Source: Gordonia insulae
Lineage (GTDB): Bacteria > Actinomycetota > Actinomycetes > Mycobacteriales > Mycobacteriaceae
DNA length: 64,000 nucleotides
Direction: 5' to 3'
Assembly: GCF_003855095.1 (NCBI RefSeq)
Contig: NZ_CP033972.1
Coordinates: forward strand, 4,774,001-4,838,000
In this document: in pieces, positions 34,596 to 42,065 of the stretch
Position numbering within the stretch: position 1 is the stretch's first letter
How the letters are laid out: every line of letters begins with the position of its first letter
The notes under the pieces: model-generated
What the model was told of the DNA's origin: nothing
The model's database searches: none
The model's input: only the letters and a program-made list of their open reading frames with translations
Position numbers and translations under genes: made by a program

Positions 34596-35791
34596 GCAGG
34601 CAACTGCCCGAAGGGGTTTCGCCGGACACGTTGGCGGTGCGCGCCGGGCTGGACCGGTCCGGGTTCTTCGAGACCTCCGAGGCGCTGTATCTGACCAGCG
34701 GCTACGTGTACGACTCGGCCGAGGCAGCCGAGCGGGCCTTCACCGGTGAGGACGAGCGATTCGTCTACTCCCGTTACGGCAACCCCACCGTGGCGATGTT
34801 CCAGGAGCGGCTCCGGCAACTCGAGGGTGCCGAGGCGTGCTTCGCCACCGCCAGCGGCATGGCCGCGGTGTTCGTCGCCCTGGGTGCGCTGCTGAAGACC
34901 GGCGACCGGTTGGTGGCCGCACGCAGCCTGTTCGGCTCCTGCTTCGTGGTCTGCAACGAGATCCTGCCCCGGTGGGGCATCGAGACGGTGTTCGTCGACG
35001 GTGAGGACCTCGACCAGTGGGAATCGGCACTGTCGACGCCGACGACAGCGGTGTTCTTCGAGACACCGTCGAATCCGATGCAGACCCTGGTGGATGTCGC
35101 CAAGGTCACCGAGATGGCACACGCCGCGGGTGCAAAGGTGGTGCTGGACAACGTCTTCGCCACTCCGCTGCTGCAGAGCGGCCTCGACATGGGTGCCGAC
35201 GTCATCGTCTACTCCGGGACCAAACACATCGACGGCCAGGGTCGGGTGATGGGCGGTGCGGTGCTGGGCGCCAAGGACTACATCGACGGTCCGGTGCAGA
35301 CCCTCATGCGGCACACCGGTCCGGCGCTGAGTCCGTTCAACGCCTGGACGATGCTCAAGGGCCTCGAGACGATGCGCCTGCGACTCGACGCCTCGGTGTC
35401 GTCGGCGCTGCGCATCGCGCAGTTCCTGGAGGACGATTCGCGGGTCCGCTGGGTGAAGTACCCGTTCCTGAAGTCGCATCCGCAGTACGACCTCGCGACG
35501 GCGCAGATGTCCGGTGGCGGCACCGTCGTCACCTTCGAGATCGGTGACCTCGACGGCGTCGACGGGAAGAAGCGTGCCTTCGAGGTGCTCAATGCGCTTC
35601 GCGTGGTGGACATCTCGAACAACCTCGGTGACTCGAAGTCGTTGATCACCCATCCGGCCACGACCACCCACCGCGCGATGGGTCCGGAGGGTCGGGCCGC
35701 GATCGGTGTCACCGACTCGGTGGTGCGCCTGTCGGTGGGCCTCGAGGGTGTCGACGACCTGCTCGCGGACCTGGATCAGGCGCTCGGCTGA
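34592..35791 (+). CDS. metZ: O-succinylhomoserine sulfhydrylase
   Basis: A 399-residue PLP enzyme of the Cys/Met metabolism family that makes homocysteine directly from O-succinylhomoserine and sulfide. Features: YSRYGNPTV, ATASGMAAVFVAL, FFETPSNP, VLDNVFATP, and the PLP lysine in VYSGTKHIDGQGR. The C-terminus has THPATTTHR and GVTDSVVRLSVGLE. The GQGRVMGG context after the lysine is typical of the sulfhydrylase (MetZ) rather than of gamma-synthase. GTG 34592 overlaps the rhodanese stop codon (GTGA). It converges on the isochorismate synthase gene with only three bases between stops. Confidence 0.93.
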   Translation: MSRQLPEGVSPDTLAVRAGLDRSGFFETSEALYLTSGYVYDSAEAAERAFTGEDERFVYSRYGNPTVAMFQERLRQLEGAEACFATASGMAAVFVALGALLKTGDRLVAARSLFGSCFVVCNEILPRWGIETVFVDGEDLDQWESALSTPTTAVFFETPSNPMQTLVDVAKVTEMAHAAGAKVVLDNVFATPLLQSGLDMGADVIVYSGTKHIDGQGRVMGGAVLGAKDYIDGPVQTLMRHTGPALSPFNAWTMLKGLETMRLRLDASVSSALRIAQFLEDDSRVRWVKYPFLKSHPQYDLATAQMSGGGTVVTFEIGDLDGVDGKKRAFEVLNALRVVDISNNLGDSKSLITHPATTTHRAMGPEGRAAIGVTDSVVRLSVGLEGVDDLLADLDQALG

Positions 35792-35794
35792 CGA

Positions 35795-36901
35795 TCAGCT
35801 GTCGGCGATCCCCAGCGCCGTGAGCACGGTGCGTAATTTGGCCGTCGTCTCGTCCAGTTCTGCCTGCGGGTCGGACTGCGCGACGATCCCGCCACCGGCC
35901 CACGTGCGCAGGTGATGTCGATCCTCGGCGAGTTGTAGGCACCGGATGGTCACCATCCACTCGCCGTCGCCCGCGGCATCACACCAGCCGACCGCGCCTC
36001 CGTACAGCCCCCGCGGCTCCTCGACTTCCCGGATGAATTGCGCGGCAACATCACTCGGCGTGCCACAGACGGCGGGCGTAGGACTGAGCAGCAGTGCGAG
36101 GTCCAGCGCGGTGACCGAGTCGTCGCGCAGGGTCGCCCGGATCGGTGTCGCGAGATGCCAGATCTCGCCGGTGGCACGGACCTCGGGCGTCGACGGTGCT
36201 TGCAGATCCGCGCAGATCGGACCGAGGCGGTCGCGCAGGTAGTCGACGACGAACGCGTGCTCGGCGAGGTCCTTGCCCGACGCCGCGAGCGCGGCTGCCG
36301 CGGCACGATCGGTCTCCGGATCCGACGACCGGGGCGCGGAACCGGCGTACGGTTGCGCGGTCACCACGCGACCGTCCTTGCGTAACAACACCTCCGGGCT
36401 GGCGCCGAGCAACCACGAGCCGTCGCCGGTCGCCGCGCCGACGTTCACGCCGAAGGCGTTGTGCTCGGTGTTGCCGTGCGCGAGTGCGCCGAGCAGATCC
36501 TCGACGTCGGCGGCCGGTGCGATCGCGAGGTCCACCGCGCGCGCCAGCACCACCTTGTCGACGGCGCCGTCGGCGATCGCCTTGATGGCGCGGGTCACGC
36601 GGTCGCGGTGGACCGGGCGGTCGGGGTGGTAGGTCCTCGACGTCACGTCGTGGCGTCGGGGCCGCGCGCCCGCGAGCGGCGCGGAGTCGTGCGTCAGTGC
36701 GACGGGTGCGACCAGCGCCGCGCGATCGTCCGGGTCGAAGGGGATCGCGCCGGTGATCGCGTCGACCGCTCCGGTCCGGACGGCGTGGGCGGCGTCCGCT
36801 GTCTCGGTGAAGCGGCGCCGGTGGCCGTGACCGCGCACTGTGCCGTGGGGACGGGACAGCACGAACACCACGGGGGAGACGCCGTCGTCGGGAAACGCCA
36901 T
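35795..36901 (-). CDS. Isochorismate synthase
   Basis: A 368-residue chorismate-utilising enzyme converting chorismate to isochorismate. Motifs: KVVLARAVDL, GASPEVLLRKDGRVVTAQPYAGSAPR, GEIWHLATPIRATL, LLSPTPAVCGTPSDVA, and GLYGGAVGWCDAAGDGEWMVTIRC. The length fits EntC/DhbC and Rv3215 rather than MenF with its longer N-terminus. The product could feed 2,3-dihydroxybenzoate or salicylate siderophores, or menaquinone. No isochorismatase, MenD or siderophore NRPS is in the window, so the pathway is open. The iron importer lies about 6 kb upstream. Confidence 0.88.
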   Translation of the reverse strand: MAFPDDGVSPVVFVLSRPHGTVRGHGHRRRFTETADAAHAVRTGAVDAITGAIPFDPDDRAALVAPVALTHDSAPLAGARPRRHDVTSRTYHPDRPVHRDRVTRAIKAIADGAVDKVVLARAVDLAIAPAADVEDLLGALAHGNTEHNAFGVNVGAATGDGSWLLGASPEVLLRKDGRVVTAQPYAGSAPRSSDPETDRAAAAALAASGKDLAEHAFVVDYLRDRLGPICADLQAPSTPEVRATGEIWHLATPIRATLRDDSVTALDLALLLSPTPAVCGTPSDVAAQFIREVEEPRGLYGGAVGWCDAAGDGEWMVTIRCLQLAEDRHHLRTWAGGGIVAQSDPQAELDETTAKLRTVLTALGIADS

Positions 36902-36990
36902 GCCCTCACGCTACCGGCGTCGTCGATCGGGAGTTTTGCGCAGGCTGAATCAAAATTGACACCCCGGTGCGCGATGGGCGAACCTTGGTG

Positions 36991-37095
36991 CAGGTCATGA
37001 GTGCCAGTGACAAGCCCCGGCTCGCTGGTCGGCAACCCTCCTCCGCGGTGGGGTGCTCCGGGTGACGACCTGGCCGTGGTCGAGGTGATCACGGC
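36991..37095 (+). promoter_or_regulatory. SAM-IV riboswitch
   Basis: The sequence follows the actinobacterial SAM-IV pattern: outer stem CAGGTC (36991-36996) with GACCTG (37067-37072), the core GTGCCAGTGACAAGCCCCGG then CTCGCTGGTCGGCAACCCTCC, and GGTGGGGTGCTCCGGGTG. The AGCGAC-like joining segment and CGGCAACC are the SAM-binding core shared with SAM-I. A further hairpin, GCCGTG...CACGGC (37073-37095), lies between the aptamer and the AAGGAG ribosome site (37109-37114), so control is probably at translation start or by stem exchange there. It precedes the PLP enzyme at 37123. Confidence 0.88.
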
Positions 37096-37122
37096 AAGCG
37101 CGGATTCCAAGGAGCATTTGTC

Positions 37123-38427
37123 ATGACCGCTGTTCTCTCAGCACCCTTCCTCACACCCATCGCCGAGCTCGGTCCGGCGCACCCGTCCATCGCGCCGCTC
37201 GCGCAGGTCGTCGGTGCCGACGAGTGCGTGCCGCTGCGTGCAGGCGATTCGGCGCGCTACGCCAACCTCGACTACGCGGCCAGCGCGCCGGCCCTGACGG
37301 CGGTGGCGCAGACCGTGCAGGCGTCCCTCGCGCAGTACGCCAGCGTGCATCGTGGTGCCGGCCACCTGTCGCAGGTCACCACCCGACGCTATGAGGAAGC
37401 CCGCGAAACGGTCCGGGCGTTTGTCCGCGGCCGTGTGGACGACGCGGTGGTGTTCACCCGCGGCACCACCGACGCGATCAATCTCGCGGCGCATGTGACC
37501 TGCGGTGACGTCGTGGTGCTCGACATCGAGCACCATGCGAACCTGCTCCCGTGGTGCGCACCGGACCGCACCGGATCATCGCGGGTGCGGGTCGTGCCGG
37601 CATGCGCCACGATCGAGGACACCCTTGCGGCGCTCGACGCCGAACTCGCCTCCGCGCCGGCCGCGCTCCTCGCGGTGACCGCGGCGTCCAACGTCACCGG
37701 TGAGGTCCTGCCGATCGGCCGTCTCGCGTCGATCGCCCATCGGCACGGCGCGCGCATCCTCGTCGATGCCGCCCAACTGGTGGCTCATCGTCGGGTGTCG
37801 ATGGTCAGCCACGGCATCGATTACCTGGTGTTCTCCGGTCACAAGCTCTACGCACCGTTCGGTGCGGGCGTCCTGATCGGCCGCGCCGACTGGCTCGACG
37901 CCGCCCCGCCGTATCTCGCCGGTGGCGGCGCGTCCGCGAGCGTGGACTTCGGAATCACCGGTGCCGACGCCGCGGTCGAGTGGCATCGCGGACCGGCGCG
38001 GCATGAGGCGGGGTCGCCGAATGTACTCGGCGCCATCTCGATCGCGGCGGCGTGCACGGCGCTGGCCGACATCGGGTTCGATTCCATCGGTCTGCACGAG
38101 GAGGCGCTGCGTGCCCGTCTCGACGACGGGCTCGCCGCGATCGACGGCGTGACCGCATTGCGGATCTTCGACGACTCGACGGATCGGGTGGGGATCGCAG
38201 GCTTCGACGTCGCCGGCCACGCACCTCGGGCGGTCGCCGAGTACCTCAGCTCTGATGCGGGCGTCGGAGTGCGGGACGGGAAGTTCTGCGCGCACCCGTT
38301 GTTGAAGCGGTTGGGTCACCCCGACGGCGCTGTCCGGGCGAGTTTCGGGCTCGGGACCGGCTCCGACGACATCGACCGACTGACCGATGCCCTGACGCGG
38401 CTGACCACGAGAGCGAGGACATCGTGA
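37123..38427 (+). CDS. Class V aminotransferase-fold PLP enzyme, cysteine-desulfurase-like, under SAM-IV control
   Basis: A 434-residue fold-type I PLP enzyme of the class V group. Features: YANLDYAASAPAL opening, VHRGAGHLSQVTT, FTRGTTDAINLAAH, EHHANLLPW, LLAVTAASNVTGEVLP, VDAAQLVAHRRV, and the PLP lysine in VFSGHKLYAPFGAGVLIG. A cysteine in VRDGKFCAHPLL occupies the place of the SufS-group persulfide cysteine. It is therefore most like a SufS-type cysteine desulfurase, but no Fe-S assembly genes are near and the riboswitch ties it to SAM/methionine supply. ATG 37123 has AAGGAG eight bases upstream. The next gene overlaps its stop (GTGA). Confidence 0.85.
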   Translation: MTAVLSAPFLTPIAELGPAHPSIAPLAQVVGADECVPLRAGDSARYANLDYAASAPALTAVAQTVQASLAQYASVHRGAGHLSQVTTRRYEEARETVRAFVRGRVDDAVVFTRGTTDAINLAAHVTCGDVVVLDIEHHANLLPWCAPDRTGSSRVRVVPACATIEDTLAALDAELASAPAALLAVTAASNVTGEVLPIGRLASIAHRHGARILVDAAQLVAHRRVSMVSHGIDYLVFSGHKLYAPFGAGVLIGRADWLDAAPPYLAGGGASASVDFGITGADAAVEWHRGPARHEAGSPNVLGAISIAAACTALADIGFDSIGLHEEALRARLDDGLAAIDGVTALRIFDDSTDRVGIAGFDVAGHAPRAVAEYLSSDAGVGVRDGKFCAHPLLKRLGHPDGAVRASFGLGTGSDDIDRLTDALTRLTTRARTS

Positions 38428-38879
38428 CCATCGAGTTCGTTCACCAGACACCGGCGACCATCAGCATCGGCCGACCCGGCCTGCAGGTCGCCGTGGCGGG
38501 AGATCCGCTGGCGCAATCTTTTCCGATCGTGGTGCGGCGCTCGACGCTGCGCGATGCCCAACGCGCCAGGTCACTGCTGAGGGCAGGCACGCACGATCCG
38601 GCGAACTTCGTCGTGGCGCTCGAGGTCGAGGCCGCGATCGCGCCACACCCGGCATCGGCCCGCGCGTCTGCCGCGGATGAACCCGTACGCGCCGACGACA
38701 CCGAGACGATCCGCTACGTCGGGACGCCCCGCGGTCTGGTCTCCCTCATCCGCGACATCTACGTCGCCGAGATCGCCGATGCGGTGATCATTGTGCCGCT
38801 CGACGGGTCGGCGACCGCCGCTCGGGTGCGCGAGCAGGTGCTGCCGGTGCTCGATCCCGCGCGGGGCCGCGTCGCCTGA
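38424..38879 (+). CDS. Stand-alone C-terminal domain of a luciferase-like monooxygenase
   Basis: A 151-residue protein that reads like the last third of a bacterial luciferase-like flavin monooxygenase: a hinge FPIVVRRSTLRDAQRAR, then RYVGTPRGLVSLIRDIYVAEIADAVIIVPLDG, the strand and helix that close the barrel in SsuD-type enzymes, and VREQVLPVLD at the end. The N-terminal TIM-barrel half with the flavin site is absent, and no remnant of it lies upstream, where the PLP-enzyme gene overlaps the start (GTGA). It therefore looks like a deliberate short protein, not a decayed gene. A sulfur-related partner role is inferred from the operon. Confidence 0.6.
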   Translation: MTIEFVHQTPATISIGRPGLQVAVAGDPLAQSFPIVVRRSTLRDAQRARSLLRAGTHDPANFVVALEVEAAIAPHPASARASAADEPVRADDTETIRYVGTPRGLVSLIRDIYVAEIADAVIIVPLDGSATAARVREQVLPVLDPARGRVA

Positions 38880-38911
38880 CCGAATCCCGGATGTCCCTCC
38901 CGGTCCCTGAA

Positions 38912-38941
38912 TTGACACCTGTTCTTACCGCTCAGTAGGGT
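38912..38941 (+). promoter_or_regulatory. Promoter of the secreted-protein gene at 38968
   Basis: Consensus TTGACA (38912-38917) and TAGGGT (38936-38941) with an 18-base spacer. Expected transcription start near 38948, giving a leader of about 20 bases that carries a GAGGGGGAG ribosome site. Confidence 0.7.
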
Positions 38942-38967
38942 TCTGCCATCTTTGCGAGGGGGAGAAC

Positions 38968-40242
38968 ATGGTTCGGGGTAGTGGTGTGTCGATGCTCGGT
39001 CGCCTGGCAGTGGCGTCGATCGTGGTGGTCTGTGCGGTGATCGGGGTGGCCTCGACGGCCGGGCCGGCGCAGGCGGGCACCTACCAGCGGTACCTGGACC
39101 TGCCCCTGACCAACCGATTCGCCGATCAGCATGGCGGCGGGGTCAATCGCGGTCTGCCGACGGACCTCGACAGGCTTCGCGGCCTGCTCCAGGAGGCCCG
39201 CTCCGACGGTGTGGCGCCGAAACACTATGCCGCCCTGCTCTTCCAGTACCGACTCGTCCAGGCGACGACCGAGGCCGGCATCGAACTGGCCACCTGGGAT
39301 CCCGCGAAGGGATTCCACGCGACCCGAGCGACGATGATCAAGAGCTACCGCTACTACGAGAACTTCCAGATCGCTCACCGCGGGCTGCAGTGGGCGGGCA
39401 TGGCCGGCATGGTCGGCGCCGATTTCGGCGGCGGCACAGCCGATGTGGTTCTCGCCGGCGACATCTACCGCATCCAGGGGCTGCAGCCACTCGCGGCCGC
39501 GATCATCGACAAGGCCGTGTCGGTCGCCGGTCCGGGTGTTGTCGGTGTGTTCCCGGCGGGACTGCGCAATCTCGCGTACCACGCGGACAAGATCACCCCG
39601 GCCGATCTGGACTGGTTCTCGCGGCAGATCCTGGTGATGCAGAAGGCGATCTTCACCGATCTGATGCCGCTACACGTCGCCTACGTCAAGGACGGGCTGC
39701 GCGGCATCGACGAGTTCCGCGCCGCCGGCCTCATCGACGACGGGATCGCCGGGGCGTGGCGCGACATCGCGTCCAACGACGATGCACGGGTGGCCCGGGG
39801 CAACGAGACCCTGCTGCGGCGTGAGCAATACGACGTGGTGGGTTGGCAATTCGACAACGTGCGCAACTATCGCAAAGCCGACGGCGTCGGGGCCGCGCTC
39901 ACCTACGCGATGACCCTGGCCGGCTCGCCCTCCATCGCCGGGGTTCCCGCACTGCGCAACTTCATCTCGTTCACCTACCGGGACCGGATGGCTGACGGCC
40001 GTACACTCCGAATCGCCACCCCGATCCCCGATTGGGACTGGTCGGTCTTCGACCTGCGGTGGAAGTACGTCACCACCGAGTTGCTGCCGCGATATCAGGA
40101 CATGCTGAACCACAACCACTCTGCGTTGATGGCTCAGATGAAGGTGCCGTACGAGACTCAATTCGAGTCGCATCGCCCGATCGTCAACCTACACAAGATT
40201 CTCGGGGATGCGCTGGCGCACACCAGCGTCACGGTGTCTTGA
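38968..40242 (+). CDS. Large secreted protein of unknown function
   Basis: A 424-residue protein with a signal peptide (RLAVASIVVVCAVIGVAST, cleavage near GPAQA-G). The mature 385 residues are mainly helical, with many aromatic residues and short motifs such as NRFADQHGGGVNRGLPTDLDRLRG, KSYRYYENFQIAHRGLQWAGMAGMVGADFGGGTADVVLAGDIYRIQG, and WDWSVFDLRWKYVTTELLPRYQDMLNHNH. There are no cysteines in the mature part that I can see and no membrane spans. I do not recognise the family. It has its own strong promoter and is followed by a convergent gene, so it is monocistronic. Confidence 0.8.
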   Translation: MVRGSGVSMLGRLAVASIVVVCAVIGVASTAGPAQAGTYQRYLDLPLTNRFADQHGGGVNRGLPTDLDRLRGLLQEARSDGVAPKHYAALLFQYRLVQATTEAGIELATWDPAKGFHATRATMIKSYRYYENFQIAHRGLQWAGMAGMVGADFGGGTADVVLAGDIYRIQGLQPLAAAIIDKAVSVAGPGVVGVFPAGLRNLAYHADKITPADLDWFSRQILVMQKAIFTDLMPLHVAYVKDGLRGIDEFRAAGLIDDGIAGAWRDIASNDDARVARGNETLLRREQYDVVGWQFDNVRNYRKADGVGAALTYAMTLAGSPSIAGVPALRNFISFTYRDRMADGRTLRIATPIPDWDWSVFDLRWKYVTTELLPRYQDMLNHNHSALMAQMKVPYETQFESHRPIVNLHKILGDALAHTSVTVS

Positions 40243-40386
40243 CACGTTCGTTCGCTCGTAGATCCTATCGGTGGGTACCGACAACGTCGCACACCTGACC
40301 GCGCATACGTGAGAACACTTGAGCGAGAACGACAGTGATGAGCTCACCCCGACGGTGACCCGGGCTCGCAGCGCTCGAATGCCGAC

Positions 40387-41421
40387 TCAGGCTTCGCCGC
40401 GCTCCCACTGCTCGATCAGTGCCGACTCGGCGTCGCCGGTCAGCGTGCCGTAGAGCTTGAAGCGCGCCATGCCGCCGTCGGGGAAGATGTCCATGCGGGC
40501 CTCGGTCATCGGACGATCGAGATCGAGCACGAACCGGTGCCGCGTGTCCGGCTGTAAGTCCGTGCGCGGCAACACCTCGAACCATTCGCCGTCCTCGCCG
40601 TCACGCCCGCGGACAGATGCGGCGCCGGGGGCGTTGCCGAGAAAGTAGCTGGTGTCGAGCTCCACGAGGTTGATCTGGCCACGTCCGGCGAGGCGGACCT
40701 GCACCCAGTCGTTGCCCGAGTCGCGGCGCCGCGACGTCTCCCAGCCCTCGCCCATGTGGCGGGCGCGGCCGGGCATCAGCAGATTGTTGGGCGAGCTGTA
40801 GAACATGTTGGAGCAGGCCGTGATCAGGCCGCCGTTCTCCAGCGCCGCGAGGTCGAAATGTCCGTAGCGGAAGTAGTGCGGATTCGGCACGCCGCGCCCG
40901 TGCACGCGAAAGCGCGCGATGCCGCCGTCGGGGTACATGGACAGGCGTACATGGGTGAAACGGTTCTTGGCGTCGACCTTGAACGGATTGCGGGTGTCAC
41001 CCTCGGCCGGGCTCTTCTCGACGATGGTGACCCATTCGGTGTCGTCCAGCAGTTGGTCGACCGAGGCCACGCCCTCGACCGCGGCCGCCTCGACGGAGAT
41101 GAACGGCGGATAGTTGCCCTTGAACCAGGACGTGTCGACCACGACGCCGTAGACGACGCCCGGCGCACCGAGTCGCACGATCGCCTGGTCGACGCCGTCG
41201 GATCGCCGCCGACGCGTCTCCCAGCCGTCATAGATCTGACCCTTGTGGCCGAACGTGGCCGGCTGGTACTGCGCGGGCGGTGACTTGATGAGGTTCTGCG
41301 CCTCGGCGAACAGGTCGTCGTTGGTCCACAGCACCGCACCGCCCAGGTCGCGAAGCGCGAGGTCGGGCATGGAGGTGAAGTGCGGGCGACTGCCCGTGGA
41401 GGTCGGAGGCTGCGGAGTCAC
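40387..41421 (-). CDS. alc: Allantoicase
   Basis: A 344-residue allantoicase that hydrolyses allantoate to ureidoglycolate and urea in purine (ureide) breakdown. It has the tandem jelly-roll repeat of the family: first copy GQIYDGWETRRRR...DQAIVRLGAPGVVYGVVVDTSWFKGNYPPFISVEA and DGGIARFRVHG; second copy GEGWETSRRRDSGNDWVQVRLAGRGQINLVELDTSYFLGNAPGAASV and DGGMARFKLYG. GTG 41421 is consistent with a TACGAT -10 eight bases upstream (41430-41435); ATG 18 codons in is an alternative. No other ureide genes adjoin it. Confidence 0.93.
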   Translation of the reverse strand: MTPQPPTSTGSRPHFTSMPDLALRDLGGAVLWTNDDLFAEAQNLIKSPPAQYQPATFGHKGQIYDGWETRRRRSDGVDQAIVRLGAPGVVYGVVVDTSWFKGNYPPFISVEAAAVEGVASVDQLLDDTEWVTIVEKSPAEGDTRNPFKVDAKNRFTHVRLSMYPDGGIARFRVHGRGVPNPHYFRYGHFDLAALENGGLITACSNMFYSSPNNLLMPGRARHMGEGWETSRRRDSGNDWVQVRLAGRGQINLVELDTSYFLGNAPGAASVRGRDGEDGEWFEVLPRTDLQPDTRHRFVLDLDRPMTEARMDIFPDGGMARFKLYGTLTGDAESALIEQWERGEA

Positions 41422-41482
41422 GATTTCTGATCGTAGGGGGGCGTTTGCCTTTGTTCGAATCCGAGCGCATACTTGCGCACGG

Positions 41483-41511
41483 CAACTAATTGCACTCTAC
41501 AACTAATTGCA
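41483..41511. promoter_or_regulatory. Candidate MarR operator, two direct 12-bp sites
   Basis: CAACTAATTGCA occurs twice (41483-41494 and 41500-41511), 17 bases start to start. Each site has CAA/TTG symmetry. Both lie in the gap between the divergent allantoicase and MarR genes, 42 bases before the MarR start. Confidence 0.55.
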
Positions 41512-41552
41512 AAGAGAAAGTAAAAACCGGCGCTCGGGGAAGGCGGTCGAAC

Positions 41553-42065
41553 ATGCTCGATCAGGAAGCTGTGGACGATCTGTTCGATGTGCTCGCCCGG
41601 TACATCCGCATCCGCGATCGGGCTGTGCACACCACGTTCAAGACCGCCGACGGCGAGTTCGAGACGGCTGCCTTCAAGGGCCTGTTCCACCTGGCCCGAC
41701 AGTCCATGCGGTCGCGGGAACTCGCCGAGAGTCTCAACGCCGATCCGTCGACGGTGAGCCGTCACGTCGCCCAGCTCGTGGAACTCGGACTGGTCCGCCG
41801 GGAGGCGGACCCCGTCGACGGGCGCGCGATCCTGCTGGTCATCACGGATGCCGGCCGGGAACGCGTCGAGGCGATGAGGATGGTGCGACGTACCGCGATG
41901 GACCACGCGATGTCGGACTGGACCGACGACGAACTCTGGACGCTCGTGCGTCTGCTCGGGAGATTCGTCGACGCGGCCGAGTCGATCATCGCACCGCCAT
42001 GTGCGAAGGCGCCCACGTCACCGATGACGGGCGCGCCGGTAGATTTTGTGAAAGGACAGAAATGA
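41553..42065 (+). CDS. MarR-family transcriptional regulator
   Basis: A 170-residue winged-helix regulator: SRELAESLNADPSTVSRHVAQLVELGLVRRE is the recognition helix region, followed by the wing DPVDGRAILLVITDAGRERVEAM, and C-terminal dimer helices. ATG 41553 has GGGGAAGG upstream; a longer frame to 41490 would run through the operator sites. Its stop overlaps the start of the MFS gene (ATGA), the usual arrangement of a drug-responsive MarR with its own exporter. Inducer unknown. Confidence 0.92.
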   Translation: MLDQEAVDDLFDVLARYIRIRDRAVHTTFKTADGEFETAAFKGLFHLARQSMRSRELAESLNADPSTVSRHVAQLVELGLVRREADPVDGRAILLVITDAGRERVEAMRMVRRTAMDHAMSDWTDDELWTLVRLLGRFVDAAESIIAPPCAKAPTSPMTGAPVDFVKGQK

